Made by a program: the position numbers and the translations under genes. The notes under the pieces are model-generated. The model worked only from the letters and a program-made list of their open reading frames with translations, searched no databases and was not told the origin of the DNA. This document shows, piece by piece, positions 34,501 to 49,500 of a DNA stretch of 64,000 nucleotides (positions are counted from its first letter, which is position 1; each line of letters begins with the position of its first letter). The DNA comes from Tipula vernalis (lineage: Eukaryota > Arthropoda > Insecta > Diptera > Tipulidae). The DNA lies in the NCBI GenBank assembly GCA_958295665.1, contig OY282559.1, positions 258,174,245 to 258,238,244 of the forward strand, written 5' to 3'.

Positions 34501-37500
34501 TGGCCGTGCTATTAAAGCAAAGTGACTTACGAACCGCCTAAAATAACTTTCTAAGCCTAAGAATCCCCTCATACTTCTAATATCTACCGGTATTGGATAG
34601 CTTATTAAACTTTTTATTTTACCCTGGCCTGGTTATACGCCTACTTCACTAATCTCGAAGCCTAAATAAGTAACTTTTTTCATTAAAAACCGACATTTCT
34701 TTAAATTTATCGTCAATCCACTCTTCCTAATAATATCTAAAACAGTTCTAAGGTTATTTAGACCTTCTTCTTTCGTTTCGGTAGCTATGAGCAAATCGTC
34801 GAGATATGCCATCGCAACCGAAAATCGTAGATTTCCTAATATTTTGTTGATAAGACGCTGAAATACTGACGGCGCATTACATAGCCCGAAAGGCATACGA
34901 AGGAATTGATACTGTCCGTCAGGGGTTACAATCGCCGTTTTGTGCTTGCTTTCTTCTGACATCTACACAAGGATCCCATATTATCTAAAAACCCCATCCA
35001 ACACTTTAACACACACAAATTCTACCTCACCAAATTCTCATATACCTAGTATTACTGGCAATGTTCAACGCGTATTCCTTACATCCAGTAATCCTTACAC
35101 CTGGCACCTGGAATATCCGCGGTATCAACAACGCCCAAAAGCGCGACACAATCGATACTCTTTTACAACACCACAATATCACTCTCTGTGGACTCCAAGA
35201 GACCAACATGAGTTCAGGTGTATGTTCCACTACTAACTACACCTGGTATCTTACCAAAGACCCAAAGAGTCCACGAAGAGGTGTGGGAATTCTTGTACAA
35301 AAAAATTCCATCTTCAAACCACTTCGAATTAAATATTATTATGGAGCCATAATCACCTTACTTGGCCGAATCCATGATGGCAGAAGAATTCTCTTCATCA
35401 CAGTGTATGTCCCTCCACACACCTCACCATCCAATCGGCGATTATCCTCCAAAATTTTCACAACACTATCTTCAATAATTGATCGGTGCCCAAAAACCCG
35501 CGATGTGGTGATTCTCGGTGATTTTAACGCCCATATTGGAAGTCAAGATAACTGGGACAAAAGATACATTGGTCACAATTTATATCATCAAGCAACCAAT
35601 GCCAACGGATACTCTTTAGTCCAACTTGTCCATCTAGCACAACTAAACCTACATACTACCAAAGGACGTCGAATAAACATCACAAGATCCGATGGACGGC
35701 ATCACTCACAAGTAGATCATATTTTAACTAGAGAGAAGAATTACAACATCTATATAAATTCCGTCCAAAATGATATTCTTCGCCCTAGCATAAGCGATCA
35801 TCGCCTTATATGGTTACATTGTACCCTCCGTAAAGGAAAACACCTTACAACCTTAGCCCCTTCCACAAATTCTAAAAAATCCCTACCATCTTCCACCTAT
35901 AATTTCCGAACCCTAAATCTTTGTTTAAGAAGTCCATGAAAAACATCTCTCAGAATACGGACATATTCCACTTTGGACATTAATTCTTGAAAGTTTGAAA
36001 ACTACCTCACAGCTTATTCTAACTTCACGGATGCCCTTGACTCCAAAACGAAGAAAAGCCCTAGCTCATGTAAAGAGATTAAAGTATTATCACCATATCC
36101 ATTCCAAAAGATACCTCAACCACCTACCAATTGAGAGAAGCCAGACGAAATTTAAATAAAGCCTATTCCGAGCATCAAACCCTAGAATGTCACGAATTTT
36201 TTTCAAAACTAGCAAATTTTAAACCCTCTGACCGATTACATAGGACATATCACTTTTTTTAGACAGTATAAAAGAACCTCCCAAAAGAACCAGTTATCTC
36301 TCTATTTCCACCTGGTATAATGAGATGAAAAAATTCGAAGGTGACTGGCCACCACTTATAGAGGAAGTCGATCATTACCCACTAGGACCACCCCCTACTC
36401 AAGATGAGATCCAAATGACAATCAAGTTCATCCGATCTGGTATTGCTCCCGGACAAGATGGGGTTCCCATTGATCTGTATACGCTCCAGATAGCATAATA
36501 AGATCCCTTCATGCCTTAATTAAACAGATCTGGATCACCAATCAGGTACCACCAGAATGGATCGATACATTACAAATACCTATCCCAAAGGTATAAAGAC
36601 CAAAAGAAGTTACCGACTATCGAAGGATCACCATGTGTAATGTAGGCTACAAAATTTACGCTAAACTTCTATTAGATCGTCTAGATCAGCATTTATATAA
36701 GCCTCCTCCTTATCAAGCCGCCTTTCTAACACACCGATCCACAGATGATCATATGTACACAATACGTCGTATCCTAGATGAAGAATGGCGTGCCGGTCAT
36801 CGAATATACGTATTATCACTAGACCTAACAAAGGCCTTTGATACAATAGATTTAAACACCGTAATCGAATGTCTTCAGCAGTATATACCCCATTATTTGG
36901 TCAACCGAATAATCGCAGCTTGTTTTTGGGAAACCACCTCAATCAAATGATACAATCAAATTACTGAGAAGGTCAAGAAAAATAAAGGTGTCAAGCAAGG
37001 TTGTCCTTTATCACCCCGGCTATTCACATTCATCTTAAATGAAGTACTTCTTACCGTAGTCGATCGGTTCCCCGAGCTCAAACTAGAGCAGCGCGACCAT
37101 CTTCAATCACCACTTATACTTACGTATGCTGATGACTTTGTTTTAGTCACCCGAACGATCACTACTTTTGAACCTATTTTAAATGAACTATTAACCGACT
37201 TAAAATCCCTAGAAGTGTACCAGTCTCATTCGGGACCCCAATTCATCATTTGATCCGCCTAATACACTTTTTATATCAGGAATCACCTTTACCATAGTTA
37301 AAATGATGCGATAGACCGATTTAGTAGACCATTCACAATTAGGACTCGATGCCGTCAAGCAAACAATATTGTACGCGTTATGCAGAACTTTATAAAAATT
37401 AACAAAATTCCAGCACAAACCTCTATTATTATGTACGACACGGTGATAGTTCCCATGCTTACGTACGGCCTTAAAACAGCTGCTCTTACTTTAGCAAATC

Positions 37501-40500
37501 GCCGACAACTTCGAAAATACGAATCATTTTTCCTTCGAAAACTATTAGAATTTAGTACTCACAAGCCACCATTAAGAAAAGTTAAATACATTCTAAATGG
37601 TAAAACCATAACAAAACGAGTCAAAGCCCACCGAATCAATTATTGGGGCATATTTCTCGTCGAGGACCCATCCATCTACTAACAGCAGCATCAAGCTATA
37701 CCGCTGGACCGAAAAAAATAGGATGACCCTGTTTTACCTGGAATGACTCTCTTCAACAAGATTTAGAATATTATGAAACAACTACTTCCCAATGGGAGGA
37801 CATGCTACCTAATCGGATTGCATTACGAAACGCTGCCGCTGAAATTTATTCAATATCAGAGTCCGATTCTAGTGAGTCAATTGGATGCGAGGATGAGGAA
37901 GAGCAGGGGCGAATACATAATCCACTTTGAATGCTTCTACCCACTCACCACCAATACCTATCACCAACTCAGGTACCAGGTTCTATTTGATCAGTTCTCC
38001 TTTTAACTAAAAGCGAACTGAAGCCTATTTCCTAAAAGTTATGACGAAAATTTAAAACAAAAAGCTGAATAGTCTAATAAACTTAAAACTTCTTTCCTAA
38101 ACTTTGCCCGATTGTCAATGATAAATACAAATCATTTATAAACTTTATAAACTTTAATCAAAGAAATCCTACCCTCCTCTAACTAACAATACAATACAAT
38201 CCCTATTTCCATAATAGTTAAGATTCAGATAATAATGTTATTTTTATGAACATCCAAATATCCTCTAAATTAAATCCAATCCAACAATAACCCAATGTGT
38301 TCTTTTATATATAATTTTAATTTTATTAATGTTATTAAATATGACAATCAGAAAAATAAAATAAATGTAATAATGTGTTAAAAGATATATTGTCTTTTTA
38401 TTAAATGTTCAGAATAATTCAGGACAATTTATTTCCGAACTATAATCACCTTTGTATACTCTGCCACAATCGTAACTAGTATCCCTTCCTTAAGTCCACA
38501 ACTCAATTATAATTAAGGAGTGACTTATTGATTCATTTGAAAAAAGCATCAATTCCAAATTCAAAATTTTATCTGAAATATTTCATTACTACCTACTTAG
38601 TAACTTTTACTGCCGTAACAAACATATTTTGATTAGATACATGATAGGAGATCAACTCTTTACGATTGGTAACAATTACACCACCTTAAAAATATCTGAA
38701 CAAATTATTCGAATTTCCCATCAAACGTAATACTAATCATTACCACAATGATAATGATCAAGGGAATGCCTCCCATACTCCACTTCTACATCATATGGAC
38801 TCTCTCATAATTAATTTCTATTGTTCATTTAATTTTAGTTATATTATAGTGAAGAAATTTAAATACTTCTTATCTATATTCAACCTTCCAAAACGAAATT
38901 AAAGTTAAAAATTTTAATATTTACTAGAATTAAAATGTATTCCATATTTACAGGAACATAGCTTTAATATGGATTAACTACACCAACCAACTCTACTAAA
39001 TACTAAAACTCATACCTAGTGTATGCCATGCTTCACAAGTCACAATCCCCCACTATTATTACACTCTTATACATTTTTAATTATAAAGACAACTGTTAAT
39101 GATTGAAAGATTATTTAAAGAAAAAAGAAGAAAAAGGCTTTTTTATTAGAATCTAGACCCAATCGATAGAAACTCACAACCCACAACACCTACACAAACT
39201 CATAAGTTTACTTTAAAAGTTGTATCAATTATTATATAATAAACAATGTTCTTCTGATTCATGATCCAAAAATTATGCCACAATTCAGAAATCACAAAAC
39301 AAACTCATCCACAACGGAGTTCATAAATTCAAACATAAACCCAGAATCAAGGAACTCAGGACTCATCAAAATATCTTCTTGGTCGAAGAATGAATGAAAA
39401 CTTTAGAAATTCTTCAGAATTGAATGTGAAACACGTTTATAAATCGATAAACTTGTTCAAATTTTAGAAATCATGCTAAGCAAATCGACAAAACTTTAAG
39501 TTTAGTTTATAAATATTTAAGAGATGAGAAATCACAATAGAAATTGAAAAGTTACAAAAAATAAAAAACTTGAAAAAACTTGAGAATTGTCAAATACCTA
39601 CTTAAAAATGTAGAAACAAAACTTTTAAAACCTAAACAGATGGGTGGGGTCTAATCCTTTCTGGTACATTTATAAACTTACCTTTATTTTAATATCTTAT
39701 ATTGTAAAATTATAGAAGTCTCATTTTCTAATTTGCCAATAACCGTAATTTAAAATTGTCATGGCCAAACACAGTTAATAATAATATTTTATGTATAATT
39801 ACTTACAGCATCCGCTAGCACATCTCCGGCCCTCTCAATTTTAAGCATGGTCGCCTTTTCCTTATCCAAATCACGATGTAACTTTTCAACAACCGATGCA
39901 TATGGACTTAACATTCCTGTTATTAACAATATATCAACTTTGCATGTTTTTAGTGGTAATTCTTTTCGGCTGCAAACAAACCAAAAAAAAAAAAAAATAC
40001 AAAACATAATAAAAAAAAAGGTTTCGGATTAACATAAAAATTATAAGTACCATGATTATGTAAAACATACCTCATAAAAGCTTTAACATATTGTCCCAAA
40101 TTTTTACTATTTAATGTGCCACGTAAGCGATTTTGGTATTCGGCCACAATTTTATCTTTGTCTGGATTATTATCCCCATCAATTTGCTATAATACGAGAT
40201 ACGGGTGAACAAAAAAAGAAAATCCATGTTAATAATATACAACAAAACAACAACACTATCATTTAAAATGAAAAATGAAAATCCTTATAATTAGGATTTT
40301 AATATTCGCTTTCATTTCGTTGTATTATATACGTTGTTTAATAACCACAAAAGAAGGAAAACTTCTAGAATTCTAATTTGTGTGCTATTTTTATACTGCA
40401 AAAAAAAACTCCCTCGTCAGCTTCTCAAATTTGTACAATTTTTATTTTTATTTTAATCATCATCACGATCATCATATAACCCACCCTCAAGCTAGGTAAC

Positions 40501-43500
40501 TCTACTCACAAAAAATATTTAAATTGATTAATTTTCCGAAATATAAAATGCGGAGATAAAAAAAAAATGTTTTATTTGAATTAAAGGGACACCTTTATAT
40601 AAAGCAGAACACCTTTATTTGATTAAATAACTTTTGGGGAAATGCTTAAACAAAAATCGATATGATCCTGTTAAATGAATCATGGATGGAGGTCTTATTT
40701 CTTCTTTAGCGAAGTAGTGACGTATGTATATATTAATATTTAATAATGATGTGAACACACATGTGACATTCGGAATTTTTAATTAAATTATTCGTTTTTG
40801 TGAATTGAGAATATTTTTATAAATCAGTATGGAAGATTCAAGATATACACGTTATGTTATGCCCTCCAGACATTTTTATTTTATTATTTGATTGATATAA
40901 AAAATTCTTTACAAGTTGGTTGGATTGAATAAAGTTTTTTTTTTTTTTTTAGATAGCCTATGTATTAAATAATTCATATCTTCTACAAAGTTATGCAGAC
41001 CGAAAGAAGAATATTTTTACTACCGAAGATGGAAATAGCACTTGTAATTTACAGATGGTAATCTAATTTGTATGACGCTTCTTAGTCTCGACAATTTAAG
41101 TTCGGTACTCAAAATAAATTATTCTGTTTCTGTGGATTAGTGAAATGTAAGTGAAATTTGATTAATGACTAAAACTTGTTTTATTTCATTCAATTTGATT
41201 TACTATTTCTCCCATATTTATGTATACGTACATTTTTTCAGGTTGGTGGATGCGTCCAGAAAGCGACTACCCATTATCACTCCCCCTGACAACCAATATG
41301 TTGCGTAACCATAAATAGAAATAGTTTCATGATCAGTTTACAGCGACCCTAGAAACTTATGATACATCGAAAGCATCAAAACAACTACCGCAGTATTGAC
41401 TTCTTCAACCTCCTCAGTTAACGGGCTATCGTTTGAGCTTCTGAAGGTATGCTGGAACAAGAGCTCCGGTAGTGTTTTCTTTGTCTTTTCTCAATTATTC
41501 GGCCCAATCAATGCATTCAGTGCCTGAACTAATAATCATGGCCAATTTTTAAGTAACTACACGATTTACTCGTTCGACTTGTCCGTTCGCTTGCGGACAA
41601 CTACATGCCACCATAATGGGTTGAATAAAATGAGTTTTACAAAACTCCTTGAATCATTTGGATTTGAACGCCGTCGGTTGGTCGTAATTTTTGATGAAGA
41701 GCTTGAAAATCATCTACGTTGCGTCGGCTATGACGTACTAAGTCCTTGCTATTTCCTTTAACCAAAACGACTATGTACCGATTTTTTGCTTTAGTTGCAC
41801 CGTATGGCCTGACATGGTCAATCTGTACGGTTACGAAAGGCTTTACCCCCTCTTCCAATGGATTTCCAATGGATTCCAATAAGGATTTGATACATTGATT
41901 GATGTACTGCTCTACAAAATTCCACATCTTTGGAAAGTAATAGGGCTGCTTCAACTTTGCGAGTGTTTTATCTACTCCATAAAGAGCTACACACTCGTGT
42001 GCGTCTTTGACAATGTCGTACTTCAAGCATTCTGGAACATATAGTTGCCATCTATATTTCGTATATTTGTATACGCAAGCATTGTACGTTGTTCTATTTT
42101 CTCCCGAATTTTTAATTTCCCAGTCTGTGTTTATATTGATACCTAAATATTGCATTCTGTCAATCTCGTCATATCTCGCTTCGTGCACCGGATTTTGGCT
42201 AAGTGCATCAGCTACTTGATTAGCTTTTCCTGGCATGTACTCTATGTTAAAATCGAACTCGGAAACCCGAAAAACCATCTCGGGACTCGTGGTCTTGCTG
42301 GTTGCAAAACTCCCGATAAACCTTCTGAAATAGCTGCGAAGCCCAATAAAACTGCATACCGCTCTTACACCTGTTGGTTCAGGAAAACATTCCAAACTTA
42401 GCAATTTTCTTTTACCTGGTTCAATGGCGTCTATCGAAATTCCTCAATCAGTTTCGTAATGGTATCTAACTTTTTCATTCCTTCGTTGATTGTAGTGGCT
42501 GGAATTATGATGTCGTCTAAACAGGCCATGGCTATCGTATACCGGAACCTTCCCAGTACGTTATTTATTAGCAGTTGGAATACCGCAGGGGCATTGCATA
42601 GCCCGAAATGCATCCTGCGAATCTGGCAAAGGCCATCTGGTGTTATAAAAAGCCGTCTTTGCCCTCGACCCTTCAGCTACTGGTACCTGGTAATATCCAC
42701 TGGACAAATCAAAGCTGGTAAAATAAATTGTTCCTTGTAATCGGTCCAACTGAACATGCTGACGTTCCTAGATTGTCTTACTGTTGAGCCGCCTTTAATC
42801 GATATATATTCGAACATCGCCATTTCTCTTCCGAACTAGAATTATAGGGCTCGCAAATGGTGACGTGCTGTCCTATATAATTCCTTTAAGACTTCTACTA
42901 ATTTCTTAACTATATCTCGTTCTGCTTGAGCTAACCGGTAAGGCTTATAATAAAATTGTACGTCGTCCTTCAACACTAAGTAAATCCATCTCTGCTTTAT
43001 TTGTTTTCCCGATTTGTGTCACATCAGGTGCAATCGAATGTCGATATTGATTGAGCATATCCACCAGTCGATCCTGATCTTCGCCGTATAATGCGCTGTT
43101 AACTTTTTCTTTTGGTATAGTTCAGACTTATTTTTAACCTTTAAATGTTCACTTTGCCTACTTCTCCACGTGCCACGGTTTTATGTTTGTAGACGGTCAT
43201 ATGGTTACCGGATATATTTAATATAGGAATTCTGGCATTCCCATCTCCATCTAACTTGATTAAGCTCTCGGAATCATTTCGCCAGTTTTACGTATTCTTC
43301 CTTCTACACACACTTCCTGATTGCTCACGTCACGATATACACTCATATAGCCAATGTCAAATTGTCCGGTATATTGGTGTCTTGAATTTCCAGCAAGGAC
43401 ACTCCCGTAGGCAGAGTGTGTTTGACATGAAATACTTCTGAATGGATAATCAATCCACTGCTATCGTTGATAATTCGCACATGTTCCTGTTCAGTGTATT

Positions 43501-46500
43501 GATGACCCACCAGTAGTGACACTGTTTGTGCAGAATCCGGAACAACAAAAATGTTTACCTCTGCTTTAACGCCATCTATTTCCAGTTTTCCCTTGAAATT
43601 TCCTATAGTCTTGTTCCAATGTATCTTCAATTCGTTTGCCCGACTTTCTTTAATCAACGTTGCAATGCTTCCTATATCAACATGGCACATAATCTCAAAA
43701 CCATTTAGTCGGCTACGTTTGAAATATTTTGCATGAATATTTACGCACTTAACCGTACGAGTATCTGCATGCTTAACCTCATTTTACCCACCGTAATTTT
43801 TTCGGAAATCACTGGCGACAAGCACACAAGTGGTTCGCACTTTTGCTTGGGCATTGCCTCGCCATATGCCCCTCTTTGTGACATACAAAACACGTACTCT
43901 TTTTTTCTATTGGTTCAATTACTGGATACATGCCTTTTCCACGACACTTGTAACGTACCACATTTTTATCATTTTTGCATAAACCTTTATGGATTTACCG
44001 CTAATTATTTGACTGACAGCTTTGTCAATGTAATCGATTGCCTTCACTAGCTCTGTTAATAGTATTGTTCGCGTTCTATATTGAGACAATGGAACCAGAT
44101 AATCACGGAACCTGTTGTTGTCTAACCCCATGACAATCCATTCCACCAACTCGTCAGACTTGAACATTGGCTTATTACACAGAGCCAGTTTCTTATAAAA
44201 ATTTGCGCCTCGAGAGCACATTGTATTATCGAACGAATGATTGAAAAATTAGTGTACAGCATTTCATGAACATGATGATGGAACGAATTCTCGCCCCCCT
44301 TCTCACAACCGCCGATGGAAAAAATGGTGGAGGGAAATAATAATAGTTGTTTACAGCTTTTCAGAAAAAAAAGAGTTTGCGGTACCAGGAAATTTGTGTT
44401 GTCATTGTGTCTTCTTACAGGTTGGAGCAGTAGAGATGAACTTTAAAATTGTATTGTCTTGTGTTAAATAAATTACTAAAAAATATATTACTAACAAATT
44501 TACTAACTATCAACTACTTAGGTGTCTGGAATCGGGTTGAGTCTTTGTTGCTAACATTCCTTTCCCATCCCTCGATCTTGTTATATGTAAAAAGGTGTAC
44601 GACGGCGGCCTGGCCAGGGGCGGATATCACAACTATTAGACTTATGTGGTTATCGATGTGGCGCCTTTCTTTACGAGGTTTGGCTTCATGAAGAATGGTG
44701 TCGGGTGTAACATGGGTATAGTGGTGTGGTATTCGCATTTATAATACGGGAGACTTGCTTAATGCTTGATCGTACATCGCATCAAATCAAATCACAGCAT
44801 TTCCTTCCATTCTAGGAAGACTATCTCGCCAGCATCCAGCATTGCCTTTCAATCTGGACAGCGAGCAATGAATAATAGCTACATCATTCCAATTGTATAG
44901 GTATCCAAATTCTTTCATTTTGTCGATGAACTGTGATATATCGACACTACCATCGACTGTATCGAATATTGATAGACTATCAGTAATATGAATAAATACT
45001 AATTAGATAGTGTAGTGATAAAATAAAATTAAAAAATAATAATAATAGTAAATAAAATGTGTGAGGTAGGTACACGTACAATATATAACAAATTAAATGT
45101 GGAAAATGTAAATTCACACCACGTGCGCTGATTTCCATGTGATTGTGAATAGCTGTTAAATTTGCTTCTTAATTTTATAGAATTTACCACCAGCTTTGAT
45201 TTATTTTATTTTGTGATGTATGCACTACGGTTTTTCACAACGGAATCCTTCGATCCAGTTTTTGTCTCAAAAGTGTGGCTGGGTAATCCCGGGATTTCCT
45301 GTGTTTTTATATTTTTTTATCTACTCGTTTAACTATATGGTATAATGGCATGGAATAATATATACCGGTAAGACCTCGGTTAAAGTGCCTAATTGGAGAT
45401 TGCCCTATCTCCGATTTCCGATTGTCTCGCAGATCCGAATGTAGAAAGATTAAATAGCCCGTTTAGAAGTTTATACCTATATAGCATTTTCAAGTCAAAT
45501 TTAGGCCAATTAGGAATTAACTTGGTTATTTATTAACCGATTATAGAATGGTTATTACATGCAGTTCTGGAAAAAGGCCTATTAGGAAGGAACTTGGAGA
45601 TTTCTTTACCGATTATGATGAAATTCTGAATGCTTGATGGAAATGGAATTTAAGATGAGTTTTTTGGAAAATTGCTAATTAGGAAGCACTTATCTGTTTC
45701 TTAACTGATTATGATGAAATTCGGATTTTTAAATGAAGTTCTGAAATAAGCCCAATTAGGAAGGAACTCCGTTATTTCTTTCCTGATTTGAAGTCGTTTT
45801 TATTGAATTTCATCACAATTGGTTTAGAAATAACCGAATTCTTTCCTAGCTGGCTATATTCTAGAACTTTTCTAAATATCATTTTAGAGTTCCATTTTCA
45901 TGGTACAAATCGGGTTTCATCATAATCGGCTAATACACAGACAAGTTCCTTTCTCACTGACTATATTCCAGTACTTCTTCAAAATACTATTTTAGAATCC
46001 CATTTCCATCGTACAAATCGAATTACATCATAATCGGTTAAAAAATAGCCAAGTTCCTTCCCAATTGGCTCTATTCCAGAACTTCGTCTGAAACTCATTT
46101 TGGAATCCCATTTCCGTTGTGCATGCCGAATTTCATCATAATCGCTTATTCGGTTAAGAAACCGCTAAGTTCCTTCCTAACTTGGCTATATTCCAGAACT
46201 TCTCTAAAACTAATTTTAGAATCCCATTTCCATTATTCGTACTGAATTTTATCATACTAGATGGATAACTTTCTTTAAAATTGTCTGCATTCGGGTCCAA
46301 GGGATAGTCGGAAATAAGAGACCGGCCAACTACCAATTAACCTCTTAAGCCTAGGTTTTACAGGATATATATTATAAAATAAATAAATCGAAAACTGGGA
46401 AATCTCGCGATTTCCCGGTCACATTTATGATACAGAAAACAAGATCCCAGAATTCCATTTGAAAATCCCTAAATTTCCTAAGCGGATTTGAGCTAAAATA

Positions 46501-49500
46501 CTATTAACACTAAATAAATTGAAAATTGGGATATCCCGGTAAATCCCGGAATTTTTCATGCAAAAAATAAAAAAATAAAAAATCGTGTAAAAAGAACCGT
46601 GTAAAAACAGGTTTAGCATTCTGTTTTATATTTAACGGTTGTTTTAGGCTTATTCCGATTAGGAATTTCATTGTTTTGGTTTGACAATTCATTTTCATAA
46701 TTTTGCAAGTTGTGCGTGTGATTAACGTGTTGTTATGAGAGAGTGTAGTTGTTTGTGTGAATTTGTATTTGTTTTGTTAGGGGAGCGGGTATCTGTTCGG
46801 CTATTCATTATAATAGGGTAGGTTAAAGTGGAAAAATAAGTGAATGTAGAAAATAGAGAAAAATGTTAAATTTGAAGTGGATATTTATCTACAGCGTAAC
46901 GTCTATACAAATTAGATTGAACTTTGACGATGTTTTTGTTTTGTGATTGTGGTGGATATTTTTCTCTGTCTGGTATGTGTGTGCGCGTAATGTGTTGTTT
47001 GTGAGAGTGTTGTCTGCTTGCGTTCAACAGCATGGAACATGATCAAGAAAAGACTTTTTTTTAGTGTTTCAATTTTCAACATCAGAAATACGTAGTGTCG
47101 AAAACTGGTATTCATCACATAGTTTTCAATACTTTTAGAGATGAGTTCTTATGAAAAAAATGAAAAATTTATAATTCTACCGTTCAGTTTCAGCTGTTAG
47201 AACTATTTCAAAATTTACTGGTATACTCCAAAAACTTGAAATAACAATGTTTTATTTCCTCTTTTTGGCAACAACACACAGTGGACCCTTTCGGACAATT
47301 TTTGACCCTTTTATATATTTTTTGATACTTTTCGACAGTTTTGACCATAATTAAAGGTTTTTAACCAAATTTTGACAAAATTATCCATGACATTTTCTGT
47401 CAAAAAATCTACCGATTTTCGGAAATTGTATCGGAAATTGTATTAAAAATGAAACAACAAATATATGAGGCAGGGAAATAGGCCAAAAAATTACCAGTCT
47501 ATTCGGATAGCATAATAAAAAATTGTTAATGTAGGGGGATATTTTCCAAATAAATGTCAAAAATGTGTAACTAAGCCAGTGACAATTGATTAATATTTCG
47601 GTTTTCAGAAACACCTGAGACAGCTGACGGAAAATGTGTCGTCTTTTCTTGCTAACTATTCCTGTGGAAATTGTGTCGTCTTGTGCTAACTATTTATCAT
47701 ATAAATCAATCACTAACAAAAAATTCTAACTGAGATAAACAGTACAGGAAGCGGGGGCAAAATTTAATCATCGAACCAAAAATAAAAATTTCTTAATTTA
47801 GAAGCAATGGTTACCGGTAACAAATAATCGTAATTCATCATAGCGCCTATCACAGATCAAATTTAAACCTATCTAATGTACAGTGGTAGGCTTACGGAAA
47901 TTCTACATTTATTATAAAAATTTGCGCTAAATTGTAGGTTGAGAGTTGCGACAGATACCAGTAAGTAAGTAAGATTGTAAGTAAGATTTAATTAATTATG
48001 ATTGCGATTTTCAGAAGTACTCCAGTAATCTGATTCAGCAAACTAATAAATGATTTCAGAATGCCGTTTCCATTATTGGTAAATCATAGTAGATTAATGA
48101 AGTAGATCAGAAATGTATTGTCATTGTGCTACTAACTAATGGCTATAAGTGCCATTGGTATTAGGTGTCAATAACAGGTTCAATTTCTGTCACTACTAAC
48201 TAAACCAACTCAAATCCTCTTTATGTAGCGTATTCTCCAATCAATCAATCAAATTTTTGAAATGAAGCTTCTTTTCCCGCTGAGAGTAAAACCAGAGCCT
48301 TCGGAGTATATAGCCATAATCATATGTTACAATTTTTTAGAAGCTTTTTTGTTCAAAAATGATGTTTTTAGGCAAAGCACCTAGAATACTAAAATAATTT
48401 TTCGAACTCCGCAACCCAACAATACCATTAGTAGTTTCCCTTCTTCTGCGCGTACTCTTGACATTGGGCTTCCGCATTGACATTTTGGAAGATTATCCTA
48501 ACTCTATTCGATATTTTCGGGAATATCCGATTTTTAGAATTGTAATTATTAATCAAGGTTTTCAACAGCATTCTATTTCTCTTTTGTCTTCCATTTAGGA
48601 ATTACACCCATTTTAAGGTTTCATGTTTATTCGACATTTGTTTGCCATTAAGTGATATATAGGTTTTACACTTCAAATTGAACCTCAAGCAAATTATATG
48701 TTTGGCCAAGTAGGATAGAACTTATCTATTTCTTAACGGATTTTAGTGAAATTTAACATCCGCGATGGAAATGGGATTCTTAAATAATTTTTGGATAAAG
48801 TTCTGGAATAAGGCAAACTAGGATGTAACCTCGCTATTCCTTAACCGATTATTATGAAATTTGACCTGTTCGTTGAAAATGGGATTCTAAAATGATATTT
48901 CTAATTTCGTGACTCTACATTACAGTTAGTAGTTTCAATTCCGCGGCGCGTGTCGGCCCTACACTATTTTTTTAAACATGGCCAAACTAACAGCTCTGAC
49001 AGCAATTGCTCAGAAAATATATCCAATAGTTTAAAGCGAAGGTTTGGCGAGAAAAGTTTCTAAGTCATCAGCGGCATGATTCACAGAAACTTTAATAGAC
49101 AGCATTATAGAAACCATATTGACATATTTCTCACAACCGCATCCAAAATAATGTTTGGGTTACATTTCCATGCGTTCATTGGAAACGTCAAAATTCATCA
49201 TAATCGGCTACAAATAGCTAATTTATATCCTAATAGGCCATATACTAGAAGTGCACGTAAAAATAATTTTAGAATCCGATTTCAGGTGTTCCTAACGAAT
49301 TTCATTATAATCGGTTGAGAAATAGGCAAGTTCCATAATATTTGACCATATTCCAAAATTTAATTCAAAAATCACATAGGTGAAATTTCATAATAAACGG
49401 TTAAGGAATAGCCAAGTTCCATCCTACTTAGCCATCTTAAAGAACTTCTCATTTCCATCGCGGATGTCAAATTTAACTAAAATCAGTTAAAAAATTGATA

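Larger units (their letters stand above)
34966..38030 (+). mobile_element. RTE-like LINE, decayed
   Basis: Non-LTR element with an apurinic endonuclease followed by reverse transcriptase, in sense opposite to the host gene. It lies against the truncated gypsy element and probably inserted into it or replaced its 5' part. The coding parts are given separately. The 3' end is not sharply defined; after about 38030 no coding signal remains. Confidence 0.75.
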
